Part shown: positions 60,541 through 64,000 of the stretch, one piece after another | Numbering within the stretch: position 1 is the first letter of the stretch | How the letters are laid out: the number at the start of each line of letters is the position of its first letter | Assembly (NCBI RefSeq): GCF_027744825.2 | Contig: NC_071345.1 | Location: forward strand, 3,793,501 to 3,857,500 | Reading direction: 5' to 3' | Length of the DNA stretch: 64,000 bases | Source: Synchiropus splendidus | Taxonomy: Eukaryota > Chordata > Actinopteri > Syngnathiformes > Callionymidae | The notes under the pieces: generated by a model | What the model saw: only the letters and a program-made list of their open reading frames with translations | Told to the model about the DNA's origin: nothing | Database searches by the model: none | Made by a program: the position numbers and the translations under genes

Positions 60541-63009
60541 GGTAGTGAGAAGTTTAAGAATGGGATCAGGGTAAAGAAGAGAATGCAGGTAGGGCGGACA
60601 GGCCTGAGAGTTAGGGTTAGTTTGGAGTGATCAGGAAGATGACAAAAGTATATCAGAGGAAAGGCTTACAGGAGACAAAGTAAGGAGGGTGTCTCAGGAT
60701 AAGTGGTTCATGTACATTTGAGTTGTTGCCACTCATGTCGGTAGTTGTTGCAAAGAAATGTGGAGGCTGCTTGTAACTTGCCGTAGGGTCTATTAACAAG
60801 CTTTTTTCTTTGCTGAATGAGATAGAGATGATGGCGCAACACCAGGATTCTTTAAAATTGGATGATAGGACCACTATTTGCGCTTGGCATTTGGATCCAT
60901 GATTTTTTTTAAGAAGAAAAAGAATACCTTTTTTCATCAGGAGATTGTGTGGATTGACACTGCTCTGCAGTGGTTTGTGCTTTAGTGGTGGAGATTGGGA
61001 CAAGTTTTCAAGGTGTCTCAAGACTAAAAAAAAGGTGTTTCTTGTAGAGGTCACATGAGGACACATGCAGGGACAAAGCAACACAAATCATTTCATGGCT
61101 GTTGTGAGGGTGCCATGAAGCGCTATGAGGGTGTAGTGAAATAAATTCCCATAGTTTTTCCTAGAAAAGTGACACACGCTTGTTCTGGAAATTCTCCTTC
61201 ATCTTTGTCTTTTGGTGTTGTCCTTCTACTGGGTGCTTCCATTACTAACTTTAGTCCAGGGTTTGCTGTCTCTCTTCACTCTATCTGTCCAAGCTATTTG
61301 GTCCTTTTAACCTTCTAACTGACATGTTCTTCAACTTTGCTTCGTCTCTAAACCATACATCACTCCAGACAGTTGTCTCCACCGAACCACTCTGGTAAAT
61401 ATATTCACGTATTGACAGTTAATACGATGTTTTGCTGTGTTTAAACATATCCCACGTCCGTGTTTGTGACAAGGAAAACCCACTGACAGCGCATCTCCGT
61501 ACACTGTGCGCTTTAAAACAAACTGGCCGACGAAAACGTAAATACACAGGTGCAGTCTCAGAGACAGACAATGGCACGGGGAGGCAGCGAGACAAGGACA
61601 GATCCGGCAGTTAAAACGTAATGAACATGTCCCCGAGGCGCGCGGCTGGCATTCCCCTGAATGATGGACTGACAGTGATACGGGGGCAGATGGGTGCTCT
61701 CCACGCACTGCTCAACACACGCACATCCTCCCCCTGCCGGGAGAGACCCCCTGGAGCTGCTGGCTAAGGGGCGAGAGGGGTGCTGTGTATGTGTCAGGTC
61801 CCCCCTCCCCGCCCACTACGAGGACCCTTTTTTTAGATTTAGACTCCATGCAAATTTAATCAATTCGAGTGCTCATTAGGAGTAGTTGACAAAAAAAAAA
61901 GGGTCTCTCTCTCTCTCTGATCCCCACCTCAACACACCAGCCAGAGAGCTAACACCCACGTAAACACAGCCAAAGTCACACTCACCCCAAAACACACCCA
62001 GTCAAGGCCTTCCTTGAGAGGGAGACACATGCTAGCCAGCGCCCCCCTCCCCCTCCTCTGTATCCACTACTTCAAAAGCCACATGACACACGGCTTCAAG
62101 TTAAAGGAGAGAGGGATGCGAGGATAAAGGCTACCTCTCATCCCCCCTTTACATTCGAAGACACCCTCCCAACACTCCCACCCCAGGGTACCTCACGCTC
62201 CTCTCCCCACCTCTCCAGTTCCCCGTAATTGGGGGATCGATTAGCACTGTCCTTAACCATTCTTAACCCCAGCTCTGGAGGACTGGTGCATTAGAGATGG
62301 AGGTATGCAGCACTTGTGGTTCGCCTGGATCAAATGGGTGGAAAGGTTAAGTGGTGTTTTTTTTTTTTAATATCATGAAATAACAATGGCAGTTTAAGTG
62401 CGATATGACCCGCTTTCATGTTTGTGCAGAGGAGGTGGTGCAGCTTCTCAGCGAATCATAAACAAACAGTGCTTTTACAGTATATGAGCTGCATCTTCAA
62501 GTTAGTGGAGAAACAAGCTGTTTAACCAGTCAGTGGAGGTGACTTCAAATAATGTCCATTCAATTTGTAAATTTAGAGTCAAATATTTTTGAGGAAAAAA
62601 ACAAAGCAAACAACAAAAATACCACTAAATTATGGGGAATCAAACTAAGATCCTTTAAATGGAGCTTGATTTTCTTCATTGACATGGTTCTTTTTTTGTC
62701 AAAATATACATTCTAAATGATTTGTCTTTTGTCATTTTTTAGAACTCTCATTTCCTTCGTAATTTCATTTTGTTTTATGATCAATGATGATTTTTTTTTG
62801 CAAAACTTCCAACAACTTATTAAAAGGATATTTTCCCTGAATATTTTCAACTTATTTTTTTCTTCCTTTTTTATATCACTATTTTACTTCATAGACAATT
62901 CATATTTATTATCATTATTTCACAGAATTTTCCCACAATATTTACATTTCAAATAAAATGTGATTTCTCTTTCACCTCCACATCGCTTAGGAGATTATGT
63001 TTTCAACAG
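60541..63009. other. Non-coding DNA with one octamer site
   Basis: Contains an inverse octamer ATGCAAAT at 61848-61855 within gactccatgcaaatttaatc, a TC tract at about 61903-61918, C-rich DNA (61930-62230) and a T-rich tract (62690-62960). No gene recognised. Confidence 0.45.
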
Positions 63010-63205
63010 CATTGTCTGTCTGTCTGTGTTCAAAATAACTTGAAAAGTTATGGATGGATTTGGATTCATTCTTCAGGAAATGCGTGAGGCGGAACAAGAA
63101 ACGAATGGTTACATTTCAGGAGTCATCTGGATCATTTTTTAGCCATCAGGCCATGGATTATTTATCGGCAGAGCATTGCGCTCTCTGAGTGCTTTTCTCA
63201 TTTAA
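63010..63205 (+). repeat. Dispersed repeat, longest copy
   Basis: Begins tgtctgtctgtctgtgttca, continues with aaaataacttgaaaagttatggatggatt-type sequence and tcatctggatcattt, and ends ggcagagcattgcgctctct followed by gagtgctttt. Parts recur near 46343 (inverted), 49839 and 55552. I recognise it as a widespread fish repeat but cannot name the family. Confidence 0.65.
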
Positions 63206-64000
63206 AAATTTTAACTCAATTACCCTCAAACATCTTTAATCTGTAATCCATTTCCCATCTGTGTCTAACCCTGATTTACCTTTTGTTTCCTGTGGGTTTG
63301 TACATGTGTTGAATATTCTAAATTTCTCTTCTGATATATGACTTACATTGCCATTACTCCGTTTTTATCGGACAAAGGCGTATTGTTTCCTTTCTTAAAC
63401 AAGCTCTACTTTCACACTCATATTTGAGGGTCAATGTCGTACCCTGCGGCATGACGACAGCCTGGTCCATTCCAGTGGCGACTCTGTGCTAGCAAACCTT
63501 CGGGGTCAGTAACTTCAGACGTGGGGTTGGGGGCACAACAGGATGGCCTGTGCGAGCCGGAGTCATGAATTAGGAGCCTTTTCACAATAGAGGGATGTCT
63601 GTCTATATCTTTAACATCAGGATCGCCCACTGGCAACCCCTGAGCTTTGCCACGACACCCCAGCGCCGGAGCGTATGAATGAAAGGAGAGCTTGAGGAGA
63701 AACAGTGGCCTGTCTGTGTCGGGTTTGCATTGTCGGATCGGGGTCCCGGAACTGCGCACACAGTGTTTTGACCCCTTGGCTCTCCTCTGTGACCTCTACT
63801 CCCTCCGCTTATGGACGCTGAGCCTGAGGGTCCTTATACACGCACGCTTCCTCCCTGCACTGACGTAGTCGGAGAGGGCAGTCAGGGTGGGAAGAGGGCA
63901 CGATGAGGGTTTGGGGGGACATTATTCATTCTCTGGCTCGCTCATTGGCCGGACAGAAAGCAAATCTAGCGGAAGCCGTCAAAGTTAAAGCACGTCACCG
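63206..64000. other. Non-coding DNA to the window end
   Basis: AT-rich then GC-richer from about 63420. A 113-codon minus-strand open frame (63418-63759) resembles no known family; it could be composition only. Confidence 0.45.

Overview
The window looks like a piece of a ray-finned fish (teleost) genome. It contains one confidently recognisable protein-coding gene, the intronless POU-homeodomain transcription factor gene pou3f1 (Oct-6/SCIP/Tst-1 family), at 31321-32436 on the + strand. The teleost assignment rests on the pou3f1 protein, which has a compact N-terminus without the long Gly/Ala runs of mammalian POU3F1, and on the mobile-element relics, which resemble those common in fish. No species can be named from the sequence alone.

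Layout. The gene lies near the centre, with about 31 kb of non-coding DNA on each side. This is a gene-desert arrangement, typical of developmental transcription factor loci. Immediately upstream (about 31.0-31.32 kb) is a GC-rich promoter/5'UTR with a CCAAT box and a GC-box-like site. Downstream (to about 33.65 kb) is a long AT-rich 3'UTR. The flanks alternate between AT-rich, apparently featureless DNA, motif-dense non-repetitive blocks that look like enhancers, and repeats. The best enhancer-like candidates are at 3.8-4.15, 20.9-21.0, 24.87-25.03, 28.1-28.6, 36.74-37.03, 42.3-42.8, 44.86-45.3, 46.9-47.05, 48.64-48.99, 52.44-52.76 and 58.86-59.6 kb. I infer these from motif content only; conservation cannot be seen here.

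Repeats. I could define a hAT-type DNA transposon with matching terminal inverted repeats and a near-perfect 8-bp target duplication (43768-44620). A second inverted-repeat transposon with a cagtggtacctcag terminus lies at 53124-53827. There are two non-LTR retrotransposon 3' fragments (40676-40985, +; about 57908-58540, -). There is an LTR-like dispersed pair in opposite orientations (474-985 and 37305-37652), an unclassified repeat pair in opposite orientations (about 15640-16110 and 57030-57345), and a local direct duplication (47320-47485 and 49379-49537). Several microsatellites are present, including an (AT)n tract interrupted by a palindrome. A perfect 20-bp-arm hairpin sits at 40223-40270.

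How it fits together. The likely logic is one neural/glial developmental regulator with a large cis-regulatory territory. Octamer (POU) sites, a palindromic POU-dimer-like site, a SOX-site cluster and TAAT-rich homeodomain-site clusters around the gene fit auto- or cross-regulation, but that is inference. I saw no convincing second gene, tRNA, rRNA, CRISPR array or bacterial-type feature.
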